The notes beneath the pieces were generated by a model, which worked only from the letters and a program-made list of their open reading frames with translations, was not told where the DNA came from and did not search any database. This document shows, piece by piece, positions 32,248 through 41,285 of a DNA stretch of 64,000 nt. This DNA comes from Halobacillus kuroshimensis DSM 18393. Lineage in GTDB: Bacteria > Bacillota > Bacilli > Bacillales > Halobacillaceae. The stretch is taken from NCBI RefSeq assembly GCF_000425705.1, contig NZ_AUDY01000015.1, positions 1 to 64,000 of the forward strand, written 5' to 3'. The translations under genes were made by a program, and so were the position numbers. Position 1 is the first letter of the stretch. Each line of letters starts with the position of its first letter.

Positions 32248-32979
32248 CTATTTACTCCAGGATAAACCTTCCTCTGCGAGCTGAATAGTTCCTTGAAAAA
32301 CGTTCTGGGCTTCCTGGCGCAGGCGGGTATGATCCCCGAAATGTGGGAGATGACTGAGCCAGAGCGTATCCACCCCGGCATCCCGGGCGATCGAGGCAGC
32401 TTCTGTACTGGTCATATGCCCCGGACCGGTCCCATCCATTCCATGATAGAAGTTCGTATCTGTAATCAAAAGATCCGCCCCTTCTGCAAAGTCCGCCCAC
32501 GCTTCGAAATAACTCGTGTCCGCTGTATAAACAATCGTGTTGTCCCCATCACTGATCCGCATACCATAACAAGGAACAGGGTGGGAGGTTTTTTGAAAGT
32601 CAATCGTAAATGGTCCAAGTTTAAGCGTTTCTCCAGGGTCATAACCGACGCCTTCTGTATACTGATGGCTCAGTCGCTCAAACTGCTGTTTGTCTTCTTT
32701 ATGACCGTAGATATAAAGTTTCTGATTCGTTTCATGCAGAGTGCTCTGTACGAGCATCGCATACTGAAGCGGTCCGATATCCGCTATATGGTCATGATGG
32801 TAATGAGTCAGAAGGACGGCATCAAGATCCATCACTCTTTTGTACTGCTGCAGGCGTGACAACACACCACTTCCGCAATCGACAAGCATCGTAAATCCAT
32901 CCTTCTCCAACAAGTATCCGGAGGTCGCACTTCCTGCCGCCGGGTAGGCTCCCCAGTATCCGATAATCGTCACTTTCAC
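32248..32979 (-). CDS. yhfI: YhfI, metallo-beta-lactamase fold hydrolase (RNase Z-like)
   Basis: 243 residues. The metal site motif LLTHYHHDHIADIGPLQYAML is intact, with further ligands in HPVPCYGMRI, YTADTSY, DTNFYHG and LSHLPHFGDH. This places it near the RNase Z/phosphodiesterase branch of the MBL fold. The substrate of YhfI is not known to me. GTG at 32979 is chosen because AAAGGAG lies eight bases upstream and the protein then starts MKVTIIGYWG like the B. subtilis ortholog. The order yhfH-yhfI-lplJ-lcfB is conserved with B. subtilis, with yhfH in the opposite direction. Confidence 0.88.
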   Translation of the reverse strand: MKVTIIGYWGAYPAAGSATSGYLLEKDGFTMLVDCGSGVLSRLQQYKRVMDLDAVLLTHYHHDHIADIGPLQYAMLVQSTLHETNQKLYIYGHKEDKQQFERLSHQYTEGVGYDPGETLKLGPFTIDFQKTSHPVPCYGMRISDGDNTIVYTADTSYFEAWADFAEGADLLITDTNFYHGMDGTGPGHMTSTEAASIARDAGVDTLWLSHLPHFGDHTRLRQEAQNVFQGTIQLAEEGLSWSK

Positions 32980-33053
32980 ATGATCCACTCCTTTTTCAAA
33001 AAATTCTGCCTAAATGTGCTTTGTTTTATAACAGATGGTTGATTTCTGAATAT

Positions 33054-33062
33054 TGTTATAAT
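33054..33062 (+). promoter_or_regulatory. Extended -10 promoter of yhfH
   Basis: TGT-TATAAT (33054-33062), about 40 bases before the yhfH start codon; no good -35. Confidence 0.5.
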
Positions 33063-33102
33063 ACAATGGTTTTACATTAAAAATACTTGGAGGCGATTTA
33101 CC

Positions 33103-33231
33103 ATGATGAATGTTCTTGAGTTTTTCCGTAACCTGCCGAAAAAGCACTGTGCTCAATGTGGAAATGTCATTCAGGAAAAAGCCGACTGTTATGGTAATGT
33201 TTGCGACGACTGCGACCACCCTGCCCGTTAA
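33103..33231 (+). CDS. yhfH: YhfH family small zinc-ribbon protein
   Basis: A 42-residue protein, MMNVLEFFRNLPKKHCAQCG... with two CxxC pairs (CAQC and CDDC) and one more Cys between them, ending DHPAR. This is the pattern of the tiny YhfH proteins next to yhfI in B. subtilis; four cysteines could bind one zinc. Function unknown. TTGGAGG precedes the ATG, an extended -10 promoter lies upstream, and a clear terminator follows, so this is an independently transcribed real gene despite its size. Confidence 0.82.
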   Translation: MMNVLEFFRNLPKKHCAQCGNVIQEKADCYGNVCDDCDHPAR

Positions 33232-33274
33232 TTCCAGTATTCCACAAAAATCCATAGAGTGAACCTATCATTTG

Positions 33275-33301
33275 AAGCAGCTGGCATCAGCTGCTTTTTT
33301 T
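33275..33301 (+). terminator. Terminator of yhfH
   Basis: AGCAGCTG (33276-33283) and CAGCTGCT (33288-33295) around GCAT, then TTTTTTT. Confidence 0.85.
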
Positions 33302-33310
33302 ATGGATGCC

Positions 33311-33348
33311 ATAAAAAAAAGCCATTCGTAGAAAACTACTGAATGGCT
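33311..33348 (-). terminator. Terminator of the LacI-type gene, overlapping its stop codon
   Basis: AGCCATTC (33320-33327) pairs with GAATGGCT (33341-33348), with TTTTTTTT following on the minus strand. The regulator's stop codon (33336-33338) lies in the loop, so the stem includes the last coding bases. Confidence 0.8.
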
Positions 33349-34349
33349 GCCTCTCTGCGTTTCGTTGAATTTCTTAATAGAAGCTGATGGGGATAGACAT
33401 ACCGCTTCGGTGCAATGGCTCCCGGATGAAGCAGCTGCTGTATGAGTACTTCCACCGTTTTATCCGCCATTTGTATGACCGGCTGCTGGATGGTTGTGAC
33501 AGACGGTACCATCAGGAGCGACACCATCTGATTATCAAACCCTACCACGGCGAGGTCCTCCGGCACCTTCCAGTCTGAGGAAGAAGCTTCATAGATTAAA
33601 CCGGCCGCTACTTCATCCGATCCAGTAAATACCCCGTCAATATAAGGGAAGTCGCTGCGAATCAAATGAAAGACCTTCTGTCCGTCACTGACATCAATCG
33701 CCCAGTCGATATTAAGCTCGTCGAGGAAAGGTCGTCCATATTCCTCCAACGCCTCAAGGAATCCCTGCTTCCGCATAGCCCCCAGATGACTTTCCGGCCC
33801 TCCGCTGGCGTACGCAATATGTTTACACCCCTGCTCCAGCAAATGAACAGCGGCTTCATAAGCGGCTGTTTTATGATCCATATGAATCATCGGAATCGAC
33901 GCATCCTCCATGTATTCATTACAGAATACGATGGGACCGGACTCCAGATAAGGTTCGACATCCTTCCAATCATTGACGAGGGAAGCCATAATGACACCGT
34001 CCACCTGCTTTGTTTTCAGCAGCTGAAGATAGTCTATTTCTTTTTTTCTGGAATGGTGGGTCTGGCAGACGATCACCTGGTATCCCCATTCGGATGCTTT
34101 CTGCTCCATCGCTTCAATTAAGTTTCCGAAGAATGGATTGGTAACCCGGGGCAGCAGGACTGCTATGGTTTCTGTTTTCTGGCTGCGCAGGCGGCGCGCA
34201 GATGAATTGGGGACATACCCGAGGTCCTTCATGGCCTGGACTATTCGCTGCCGCTTTTCTTCAGTCACGTATGGCTGGTCATTAATGACGCGGGACACCG
34301 TCGTCCTTGATAATCCAGCCAATTTCGCTACATCTTCAATCGTAGCCAT
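33336..34349 (-). CDS. LacI family transcriptional regulator (DegA/CcpA-like)
   Basis: 337 residues. The N-terminal DNA-binding domain ATIEDVAKLAGLSRTTVSRVINDQPYVTEEKRQRI is followed by the hinge helix NSSARRLRSQKT. A periplasmic-binding-protein-like effector domain comes next (ETIAVLLPRVTNPFFGNLI, DGVIMASL, DGVFTGSDEVAAGLIYEA, VVGFDNQMVSLLMVPSVTTIQQP). Length and style fit DegA or CcpA relatives, but the effector is unknown. Start chosen at ATG 34349, eight bases after AAGGGGG. A cre/LacI-like operator lies 25 bases upstream, suggesting autoregulation or CcpA control. No metabolic operon is adjacent, so its target is unclear. Confidence 0.85.
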   Translation of the reverse strand: MATIEDVAKLAGLSRTTVSRVINDQPYVTEEKRQRIVQAMKDLGYVPNSSARRLRSQKTETIAVLLPRVTNPFFGNLIEAMEQKASEWGYQVIVCQTHHSRKKEIDYLQLLKTKQVDGVIMASLVNDWKDVEPYLESGPIVFCNEYMEDASIPMIHMDHKTAAYEAAVHLLEQGCKHIAYASGGPESHLGAMRKQGFLEALEEYGRPFLDELNIDWAIDVSDGQKVFHLIRSDFPYIDGVFTGSDEVAAGLIYEASSSDWKVPEDLAVVGFDNQMVSLLMVPSVTTIQQPVIQMADKTVEVLIQQLLHPGAIAPKRYVYPHQLLLRNSTKRREAAIQ

Positions 34350-34373
34350 ATTCATTTCCCCCTTGATGCTATT

Positions 34374-34387
34374 TGAAAACGTTTCCA
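34374..34387 (-). promoter_or_regulatory. LacI/CcpA-type operator (cre-like)
   Basis: TGAAAACGTTTCCA matches the cre consensus TGWAANCGNTNWCA at all but one position. It lies just upstream of the regulator gene and could serve the regulator itself or CcpA. Confidence 0.55.
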
Positions 34388-34463
34388 ATTATTATCATAC
34401 TAAGCCTTGTCGTTTCATGCAAGCCCTTTCATAAGGTTGCAGGCTTCTATCAGGAAGGCTGCA

Positions 34464-34496
34464 TAAAAAAAAAGCTCCCCGTTGATACGGGGAGCT
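34464..34496 (-). terminator. Terminator of the hemEHY operon
   Basis: AGCTCCCCGT (34473-34482) and ACGGGGAGCT (34487-34496) with a nine-T run on the minus strand, beginning 12 bases after the hemY stop. Confidence 0.88.
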
Positions 34497-34508
34497 CTTC
34501 TCGTGCCA

Positions 34509-35915
34509 TTATACAAAAAGATGTGTGAGAACCTTCTCTACGGCCGCTTCTCCCTGGTCAATACAGTCAGGAAGACCGATGCCGCGGTAGGAGCCGCCAG
34601 CCAGGTAAATGCCGGGCAGCTCTTTTTCCATAGCTGCTGTAATATGCTGCAGCTTTTCCTTATGCCCCACCTTATACTGAGGCATCGCATCATGCCAGCG
34701 TGTCACAACAGAAAAATCCGGTTTTTCAGTAATGTTCATCGTTTTATTCAAATCCTTCAAAACGATGTCCTGGATTTCTTCATCCGTCTTATCGACGATT
34801 TCCTGATCCGAAGGCTTACCGACATAACACCGGAGAAGCACTTTACCCTCTGGTGTCGAGTGCGGCCATTTTTTATGTGTCCACGTACAGGCGGTGATCC
34901 GAAAATCGCTGTTTCTCGATACGACAAAGCCTGTGCCGTCAATATCCTTCTTAATGGCTGATGCATCGAAAGCCATAGCGACGTTGGCCACCGATGTGGC
35001 ATTGATGTTTTTAAACGGCTCAAGAAAGTCCAAGTGGGACAGCATGCGCTGAACAGCGAAGTGGGGGACGGCCATGATTACAGCATCCGCTTCCTTCACT
35101 GTTCCATTACTGAGCATAAGCTGATAGCCGTCATCCTGTTTCTCGATATGATTCACTTGGACTCCCGTCTGTACTGTTCCCGGATGCAGCTGCTCTTCAA
35201 CCGCATCCACCAGGGAGCTGAGCCCGTTTTTCAGGGTCCGGAACATGCTCGGTTTCTTTTCGCCTTTTTTACGCTTCGGTATAGAAGTGGTGCGGCGCAG
35301 TCCCTTGATCAGGCTGCCGTGCTCCTGCTCCATCTCATAAAACTGCGGGAAGGTCGCCTTCAGGCTGAGCTGGTCGATGTCCCCGGCATAAATGCCGGAT
35401 AAAAGCGGCTCAATCAGGTTTTCGACCACTTGATTCCCTAGTCGCCGCCGGAAGAAAAGTCCGAGTGACTGATCCCCCTCCACCGTCTTTCTGGGCTTCA
35501 CAAGATCCATCGACGCCCTGATTTTCCCTGCCGGCGTAAACAACCCGGAAAAAAGGAACGGACGGATCCGGGTAGGAATTCCCATGTAGGATCCTGCCGG
35601 CATCTTGTGAAGCCGTCCATTGACTAAAATGTAGGACTGACCGGTCCCATTGGGAACAAGCTCTTCCCCCAGCCCCACTTCACGGGCCAGGCGTCCGGCG
35701 CTTTCCTTCCGTTCAAGAAAGGAGTCGGGACCGCGTTCAATCGTGAACCCGTCCCTTTTCACAGTCTCTATTTTACCGCCCAGACGACTGCCGGCTTCTA
35801 TGAGTGACACATCGAGAGGGATGTCTTTTTCGGTTGCTTTTTTTTGAAGATAATAGGCGGATGTTAATCCTGTGATCCCCCCGCCTATGACCACGACTTG
35901 TTTTCGTTCCCCCAT
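34509..35915 (-). CDS. hemY: Coproporphyrinogen III oxidase HemY (CgoX)
   Basis: 468 residues (B. subtilis 470). An FAD enzyme that takes six electrons from coproporphyrinogen III to make coproporphyrin III, in the coproporphyrin-dependent heme route of Gram-positives. The Rossmann motif VVVIGGGITGLTSAYYLQ is followed by the flavin-contact sequences EAGSRLGGKIETV and ERGPDSFLERK; the C-terminal FAD motif is GIYLAGGSYRGIGLPDCIDQG. The start MGERKQVVVIGG at 35915 lies four bases after the hemH stop with an AAGG site, so it is likely coupled. The longest open frame would start inside hemH and is rejected. Confidence 0.95.
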   Translation of the reverse strand: MGERKQVVVIGGGITGLTSAYYLQKKATEKDIPLDVSLIEAGSRLGGKIETVKRDGFTIERGPDSFLERKESAGRLAREVGLGEELVPNGTGQSYILVNGRLHKMPAGSYMGIPTRIRPFLFSGLFTPAGKIRASMDLVKPRKTVEGDQSLGLFFRRRLGNQVVENLIEPLLSGIYAGDIDQLSLKATFPQFYEMEQEHGSLIKGLRRTTSIPKRKKGEKKPSMFRTLKNGLSSLVDAVEEQLHPGTVQTGVQVNHIEKQDDGYQLMLSNGTVKEADAVIMAVPHFAVQRMLSHLDFLEPFKNINATSVANVAMAFDASAIKKDIDGTGFVVSRNSDFRITACTWTHKKWPHSTPEGKVLLRCYVGKPSDQEIVDKTDEEIQDIVLKDLNKTMNITEKPDFSVVTRWHDAMPQYKVGHKEKLQHITAAMEKELPGIYLAGGSYRGIGLPDCIDQGEAAVEKVLTHLFV

Positions 35916-35919
35916 AGCC

Positions 35920-36852
35920 TTACTGCTCTTTCGCTTTATCCAGCACGACATCAGCAAGAGTGTCGATGAACTGTGGATGCGTATTCGGCATTTCAGGACG
36001 GTAATAGCCTGCTCCGATTTCATCACAGACAACCTTACACTCATAATCGTTATCGTATAGAACTTCCAGGTGATCGGAAACGAAGCCGACCGGCGCATAC
36101 ACGAAAGTGGTGTACCCTTTGTCATGATAGAGATCCCGTGTCAGGTCCTGTACGTCCGGACCAATCCATGGATCCGGTGTATTCCCTTCACTCTGCCAGC
36201 CGATTTCATAATTGGTGATGCCAGCAGCTTCTGCAATCAGATCCGCTGTTTTCTTCAACTGATCCGGATATGGATCGCCGCCTTCCAAAATCTTCATTGG
36301 CAGACTGTGAGCCGATACGATCAGGCAGCTGTTTTCTTTTTCTGCTTCATCCATTTTGCCGTATTCCGCTTCCAGGGCCTGCTTCCAGTAGTCAATAAAG
36401 CCCGGTGCATCGTACCAGCTTTCCACAGAACGGATCGTTATGCCATGCTTGTCAGCTTCTTCTTTCGCACGTCCATTATAGGATTTCACGCTGTACGTGG
36501 AATAGTGGGGAGCAAGCACAATGGAAACCGCTTCGTCGATGCCGTCTTCGGCCATCTGTGCCACCGCATCTTCCACAAACGGTTCAATGTGCTTTAAGCC
36601 AAGGTACATGTGAAATTCAATATCGTCCTGTTTTTCATTCAATGCGTTCTTCACTGCTTCCGCCTGATCATCCGTGATCCGGGCCAGTGGAGAAATGCCC
36701 CCGATGGCATCATAACGATCCCGCAGATCCTGAAGAAGCTCATCCGATGGTTTTCTGCCCCGGCGGATGTGTGTGTAATAACGCTCCAAATCTTCTTCCT
36801 TATAAGGAGTTCCATAAGCCATTACTAAAAGTCCCATTTTCTTCTGTGCCAT
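35920..36852 (-). CDS. hemH: Coproporphyrin ferrochelatase HemH (CpfC)
   Basis: 310 residues, same length as B. subtilis HemH. It inserts Fe2+ into coproporphyrin III. Recognised parts: [54 protein letters not shown], and the metal-binding histidine in [20 protein letters not shown]; the acidic metal-entry side is preserved ([12 protein letters not shown]). It is a soluble monomer in the family. Starts at ATG 36852 behind AGAGGTGAAG, 13 bases after hemE, middle gene of hemE-hemH-hemY. Confidence 0.96.
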   Translation of the reverse strand: MAQKKMGLLVMAYGTPYKEEDLERYYTHIRRGRKPSDELLQDLRDRYDAIGGISPLARITDDQAEAVKNALNEKQDDIEFHMYLGLKHIEPFVEDAVAQMAEDGIDEAVSIVLAPHYSTYSVKSYNGRAKEEADKHGITIRSVESWYDAPGFIDYWKQALEAEYGKMDEAEKENSCLIVSAHSLPMKILEGGDPYPDQLKKTADLIAEAAGITNYEIGWQSEGNTPDPWIGPDVQDLTRDLYHDKGYTTFVYAPVGFVSDHLEVLYDNDYECKVVCDEIGAGYYRPEMPNTHPQFIDTLADVVLDKAKEQ

Positions 36853-36865
36853 GCGGCTTCACCTC

Positions 36866-37903
36866 TTAGTTCTTTTTTGAGTATGTGTGGATTAAATCGG
36901 TCAAACGCTTCAATGTTTCCGGTTTGATATCCGGAGTCACACCATGTCCAAGATTAAAGATGTGGGACGGATGCTTCCTTCCCTCATCAATGATTCGTTT
37001 GGCGCGCTCTTCAATGACGTCCCAGTCGGATAATAGAATCGTCGGATCCAGGTTTCCCTGCAGCGGTTTCGTCACCCCTGCGTTTCTTGCTTCCGTAATC
37101 GACATTCTCCAATCCAGACCGATGACATCGACAGGAAGATCATCCCATTCGTGAATCAAATGACCAGCCCCGACGCCGAAGGTAATCAACGGAACATTTT
37201 CCTCCTTCAGTTCAGAAAAGATCCGCTGCATCACCGGTTTGATAAATGTCCGGTAATCTTCAACGTTCAGGGAGCCCACCCACGAATCGAAAATCTGGAT
37301 GGCTTCGGCTCCGGCTGCCACCTGAGCTTTTACATATTCGATCACCATATCAGCAAGCTTATCCATGAGAGCAAACCATGTCATCGGCTCACTGTACATC
37401 AATGATTTAGTTTTGCTGTAGTTCTTGGAAGGTCCACCTTCAATCATATAACTCGCCAATGTGAAAGGCGCTCCACTGAAGCCGATCAACGGAACCGTCA
37501 ACTGTTCTTTCGTAAGCAGACGAATGGTATCCAGAACATAAGGAACATCCGCTTCCGGATCAATGGTTCCAAGCTTTAGAATGTCGTCCTTCGAGCGGAC
37601 TGGATTATGGATGACGGGACCGACCCCTTTTTTGATCTCGACATCCACACCAATCGCCGGAAGGGGGGACATAATATCCTTATACAGAATGGCGGCATCC
37701 ACCCCGTACTGCTCGACAGGCAGACGTGTGACGTAGGCGCACAATTCCGGTTCATGAGTGATCTCAAACAATGAGTATTTCTCTTTTAATTTGCGGTACT
37801 CAGGCTGTGACCGTCCGGCCTGACGCATAAACCATACGGGTGTATGATCGGTTTCTTCACCGCGGAAAGCTCTCAATATTGTGTCATTCTCAATTTTCTT
37901 CAT
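36866..37903 (-). CDS. hemE: Uroporphyrinogen decarboxylase
   Basis: 345 residues. It removes four acetate carboxyls from uroporphyrinogen III to give coproporphyrinogen III. The substrate-binding [14 protein letters not shown] motif is at the N-terminus. The catalytic Asp lies in [15 protein letters not shown], and the family sequences [22 protein letters not shown] and GLDWRMSI are intact. Preceded by AAAAGGAGTC. The 105 bases up to pbpF contain a possible promoter (GCGACA, 18 bases, TATAGT on the minus strand), though read-through from pbpF is also possible because no terminator is visible between them. Confidence 0.96.
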   Translation of the reverse strand: MKKIENDTILRAFRGEETDHTPVWFMRQAGRSQPEYRKLKEKYSLFEITHEPELCAYVTRLPVEQYGVDAAILYKDIMSPLPAIGVDVEIKKGVGPVIHNPVRSKDDILKLGTIDPEADVPYVLDTIRLLTKEQLTVPLIGFSGAPFTLASYMIEGGPSKNYSKTKSLMYSEPMTWFALMDKLADMVIEYVKAQVAAGAEAIQIFDSWVGSLNVEDYRTFIKPVMQRIFSELKEENVPLITFGVGAGHLIHEWDDLPVDVIGLDWRMSITEARNAGVTKPLQGNLDPTILLSDWDVIEERAKRIIDEGRKHPSHIFNLGHGVTPDIKPETLKRLTDLIHTYSKKN

Positions 37904-38008
37904 GAATAAGACTCCTTTTTAACGTTCATCAACGACCCGTTTTCAACTATAACATTTATCGGAAAACCATGTCGCTGTATAAGTGGTTTGTCACGATTTT
38001 GTACGATT

Positions 38009-40204
38009 TTAAAAGTCCCAGTTCAGGCGTACAGAGTTGGACGGCTGTCCTTCTTTACCTGTGAGCGGGTCGGCGGGGACGATGTAGTAGCGGGTCTCAT
38101 CAAAAACGCTGAACGCACTGATGCGGAACTCCCCTTTGCCGGTCACTTCCCCGACTTTAACATCCTCTCCCTCTTCTTCCCTGAAAATACGGTAAATAAT
38201 CCGCTCATCCTCCGGTATGCTCCACGTAATCGTCCCACGCAGCGTAGCCAGTCCGCCCAGGTTTAGATTAGCCTCTGCATCTGTAATCACCGGCAGGGAC
38301 ACAGGATCAGGAAGACTTTCCACTCCATCCGGCTGTTCAAACGCTGTCCCAAGCTCCTGCTGCTGGTCCACTTTCGTTAAGATGCGTTTCATCATGCGGG
38401 CCGGATAGGCACTGCTGCCTTCCAGACGGCTGCCTTCTTCATTGGAGTCATACCCCATCCAGACGGCTCCGGCATATTCCGGGGTATAGCCGGCAAACCA
38501 GACATCTGTATCCTGCTGTGTGCCGGTTTTCCCAGCCAGGGCTTTCGGGTAGTCACCGGAACTTGCGGTGCCATCCTCAACGACCGTCTGCAGAATTTCC
38601 GTCAAATACCAGGAGGTCTGAGCGTCAAACACCTGCACCTCTTCCGGTGTATGCTCATGGATAACCTTTCCCTCCCGGTCTGCCATCTGCTTGATGGTAT
38701 AACTGTCTTTTTTCACTCCTGACTGCGCAAGCGCCCCGTAAGCCTCTGCCATCTGAATAGGTGTAAAGCCTTCAGAAAGCCCGCCTAAGGCAATCGCAAG
38801 CCCTTCGTCCTTTGTAGAAAGGCCAAGCTTGTCTAAATACGTTTTCGCGTAAGGGATGCCGATCTGGTCAAGCAGCCACACTGCCGACACGTTCTTCGAT
38901 TCCACAAGGGCTTCGTAGAGAGACACCTGTCCTTCATACTCATCGTTGTAGTTTCTTGGATTAAACTCACCAAAGGCCTGCCGTTCATCCGACAGCAGAG
39001 AATACGGGTCATATTCATCCATCATGAGGGCCGGGCCGTAGACCGCGAACGGTTTGATCGTTGAAGCCGGCGGCTGTTTTGAAAGAACCCGGTTATAGTC
39101 CCCGTGCACATAATCCCGTCCGCCGACAGCGGCAGCGACGGCTCCTGTCCGGTGATCTGTAATCGTCAGTGCCCCTTCCACAGGACCTGCTGTACCGGGG
39201 ATATATTCGCCGTTTTTCATTTCTTCGGCAGCAATTTTCTGAATGACCGGATCCATCTCCACGATGATCTGATAACCGCCCCGCTTCAGTTCATCCCGGG
39301 AGATATGATACTTTTCAGCCGCCTCCTGAATAACGAGGTCGACGTAACTATTGGACCACGTCTCCTCCGTATCTTCATCTCTTTCCACAGCTAACGTCGT
39401 GCCCTGCATCTGTTTCAGTACAGCGGCGTCAATGCTTCCTACATCATACATCCGTGCCAGCACAACGTTCCTTCGTTCTTCAGCTGCTTCAGGGTTTTCA
39501 AAAGGCGAGTAGGTATTCGGCGCTTTCGGCAGCCCTGCCAATAGTGCTCCTTGAGCGATACTGAGGTCTGAGACCGAGGTTTGGAAGTAGTGGCGGGAAG
39601 CGGCTTCAATGCCGTACGTTCCTTCCCCGAAATAAATCCGATTCAAATAAAGCTCCAAAATTTCATCTTTCGTGAAGTTCCGCTCCAAATAAAGCGCAGC
39701 CATCACTTCTTTCGTCTTACGCATCCACGTCTTTTCATTGGTCAAAAATACATTTTTCGCCAGCTGCTGCGTGATGGTACTGGCTCCCTCCACCTTTTTC
39801 ATGGCAATGATATCCTTATACACAGCTCGTAGAATACCTTTGAAGTCTACGCCGGAGTGCTCGCGGAAACGGCTGTCTTCCACGGCTGTAAAGGCTTCCT
39901 GCACATGATCAGGAACCTGGTCGATGCTGACGACCTGCCGATTCTTCGTATAGATACGCTCAATCACTTCACCATCGGCTGTTTCCACTGTCGTCATTTC
40001 ATCAAGGATTAAATCCTTCTCATTGACGACGAAGCGCCCGCCGAAGTAGATCGTCATAAAGCCTGCAACTAAGAAAAAGACAAGCACGCCAAGGCCGAGG
40101 AGCGGCCACTTCCATTTCTTCACCCAGGAAGGAAGCTTGTCCCATTGTTTTTTTAATTTCACTGCATTTCGATCCTTTCTGTCTGTCACCTTCCAGCTTG
40201 CCAC
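38009..40204 (-). CDS. pbpF: Class A penicillin-binding protein PbpF
   Basis: 731 residues. A short basic cytoplasmic tail and one membrane helix (WPLLGLGVLVFFLVAGFMTIYFG) precede a GT51 glycosyltransferase domain (AVEDSRFREHSGVDFKG, EGASTITQQLAKN, ELYLNRIYFGEGTYG). The transpeptidase domain has all three active-site motifs: STIK in PPASTIKPF, SKN, and KTGT. A fibronectin-type-III-like tail ends the protein. It polymerises and cross-links peptidoglycan; in B. subtilis PbpF is associated with spore formation and outgrowth. The GTG at 40204 has AGGGG seven bases upstream. A GTG at 40162 with AAAGGAT is an alternative that would trim 14 residues. Next to hemE as in B. subtilis. Confidence 0.95.
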   Translation of the reverse strand: MASWKVTDRKDRNAVKLKKQWDKLPSWVKKWKWPLLGLGVLVFFLVAGFMTIYFGGRFVVNEKDLILDEMTTVETADGEVIERIYTKNRQVVSIDQVPDHVQEAFTAVEDSRFREHSGVDFKGILRAVYKDIIAMKKVEGASTITQQLAKNVFLTNEKTWMRKTKEVMAALYLERNFTKDEILELYLNRIYFGEGTYGIEAASRHYFQTSVSDLSIAQGALLAGLPKAPNTYSPFENPEAAEERRNVVLARMYDVGSIDAAVLKQMQGTTLAVERDEDTEETWSNSYVDLVIQEAAEKYHISRDELKRGGYQIIVEMDPVIQKIAAEEMKNGEYIPGTAGPVEGALTITDHRTGAVAAAVGGRDYVHGDYNRVLSKQPPASTIKPFAVYGPALMMDEYDPYSLLSDERQAFGEFNPRNYNDEYEGQVSLYEALVESKNVSAVWLLDQIGIPYAKTYLDKLGLSTKDEGLAIALGGLSEGFTPIQMAEAYGALAQSGVKKDSYTIKQMADREGKVIHEHTPEEVQVFDAQTSWYLTEILQTVVEDGTASSGDYPKALAGKTGTQQDTDVWFAGYTPEYAGAVWMGYDSNEEGSRLEGSSAYPARMMKRILTKVDQQQELGTAFEQPDGVESLPDPVSLPVITDAEANLNLGGLATLRGTITWSIPEDERIIYRIFREEEGEDVKVGEVTGKGEFRISAFSVFDETRYYIVPADPLTGKEGQPSNSVRLNWDF

Positions 40205-40257
40205 CCTTCAACCCCTATTGATACACTGAAGATACCGAAGGAAAGGAGACATCGCCT

Positions 40258-40764
40258 ATGAAAGTTTCAATGACAAGTGGTACACTGGATTACTTAGCTA
40301 AACTGCGGGAGCAGCACCCTGACGCCTCCATTTTCTACATGCAGGATCAGGATAAAACCCTCGCTTATTATGAAGGAGACGGCCCTTCGATTTTCTCTGA
40401 GGGCCGGGATTATGAAACGGTCGACCATGTCGGGGACGTCCAGTCGGAAGGGTATGTGGTCATGAACAACATCCCCGTCAGTGAAGAAGGACGCCCCGTA
40501 TTTGAAGATCGTTTCAAGCAGAGGGCAGGAAGCGTAGAAAATCAGGAAGGCTTCCAGGCCATCCGTATCCTCCGCCCGCTGAAAGGAAATACGTATGTTG
40601 TCTTCACCCAGTGGCGGAACCAGCAGGATTTCGAAGACTGGAAGAATTCCAAATCCTTTGATGATGCCCATAAAAAGTCCGGACCGAAACACGCGAAGAA
40701 ACCTTCCTTTATAGACGGAGACGCCTATATTACACAATACCGTATGATCCAGCTTGAAGACTAG
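40258..40764 (+). CDS. hmoB: Heme-degrading monooxygenase HmoB (YhgC)
   Basis: 168 residues (B. subtilis HmoB 166). An IsdG-like ABM-fold heme oxygenase: an N-terminal extension (SMTSGTLDYLAKLREQHPDASIFYMQDQDKTLAYYEG) leads to the antibiotic-biosynthesis-monooxygenase core (IRILRPLKGNTYVVFTQWRNQQDFEDWKNSKSFDDAHK), in which the His of DAHKK is the likely heme ligand. It opens heme to release iron. AAAGGAG precedes the ATG. It is divergent from pbpF across 53 bases and near hemEHY, joining heme synthesis and turnover in one region. I saw no Fur box in the shared intergenic region. Confidence 0.9.
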   Translation: MKVSMTSGTLDYLAKLREQHPDASIFYMQDQDKTLAYYEGDGPSIFSEGRDYETVDHVGDVQSEGYVVMNNIPVSEEGRPVFEDRFKQRAGSVENQEGFQAIRILRPLKGNTYVVFTQWRNQQDFEDWKNSKSFDDAHKKSGPKHAKKPSFIDGDAYITQYRMIQLED

Positions 40765-40770
40765 CATAGC

Positions 40771-40803
40771 AAAAGTGAGCGGCACACGCCGCTCACTTTT
40801 TAT
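40771..40803. terminator. Bidirectional terminator between hmoB and the thioredoxin gene
   Basis: AAAAGTGAGCGGC and GCCGCTCACTTTT around ACAC, with T-runs on both strands. It spans the stop codon of the minus-strand gene. Confidence 0.88.
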
Positions 40804-41285
40804 TCTTCCTCGGAACCATTGAGCACTTCATCCTGGAAAAATTCCTCAAATACCGTTTCCGGCTGTTCTCCGACAAGCCTCGCCTGCTCTTCGCCATTTT
40901 CATAATGAACGAGCGTCGGCGTTGATTGAATTTGATACTCTTCTCCCACACTGAATTCCAGCAAGTTCATTTTTTTCATATCGATATCCAGATCCTCTAC
41001 GATCGGCACAAGCACAGGGGTTGTCCGCTGGCAAAAAGAACAGGTCGGGCTGTAGAAATATACGGTAACCGGATCTCCCGATTCGATTTCCTCTTCCAGC
41101 TCATCCGGCAGAATCTGATTCTGATAATTCGGATCGTCCAGCTGGTTGATTGTAGCCTGGTCCAGTTCTTCCTTTCCATAAGGATTATCAGCTGTCTTTT
41201 GATTGTTCTGGTAATTAACAACAAAGATAAGGACAACAACGAGAACAGCCAGCACACCGGCAAAAATAATCATGCCTTTTTTCAT
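40800..41285 (-). CDS. Membrane-anchored thioredoxin-like protein
   Basis: 161 residues: MKKGMIIFAGVLAVLVVVLIFVVNY is an uncleaved anchor or signal, followed by a linker and a thioredoxin fold with the redox motif CSFC in VYFYSPTCSFCQRTTPVL and the cis-proline in IQSTPTLVHYENG. The start overlaps the bdbC stop by four bases, making a coupled pair. BdbC-type proteins reoxidise an extracytoplasmic thioredoxin partner, so this protein is the likely thiol oxidase working with it, an inference from operon structure. It is not clearly BdbA, BdbB or BdbD by sequence, so no symbol is assigned. Confidence 0.82.
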   Translation of the reverse strand: MKKGMIIFAGVLAVLVVVLIFVVNYQNNQKTADNPYGKEELDQATINQLDDPNYQNQILPDELEEEIESGDPVTVYFYSPTCSFCQRTTPVLVPIVEDLDIDMKKMNLLEFSVGEEYQIQSTPTLVHYENGEEQARLVGEQPETVFEEFFQDEVLNGSEEE

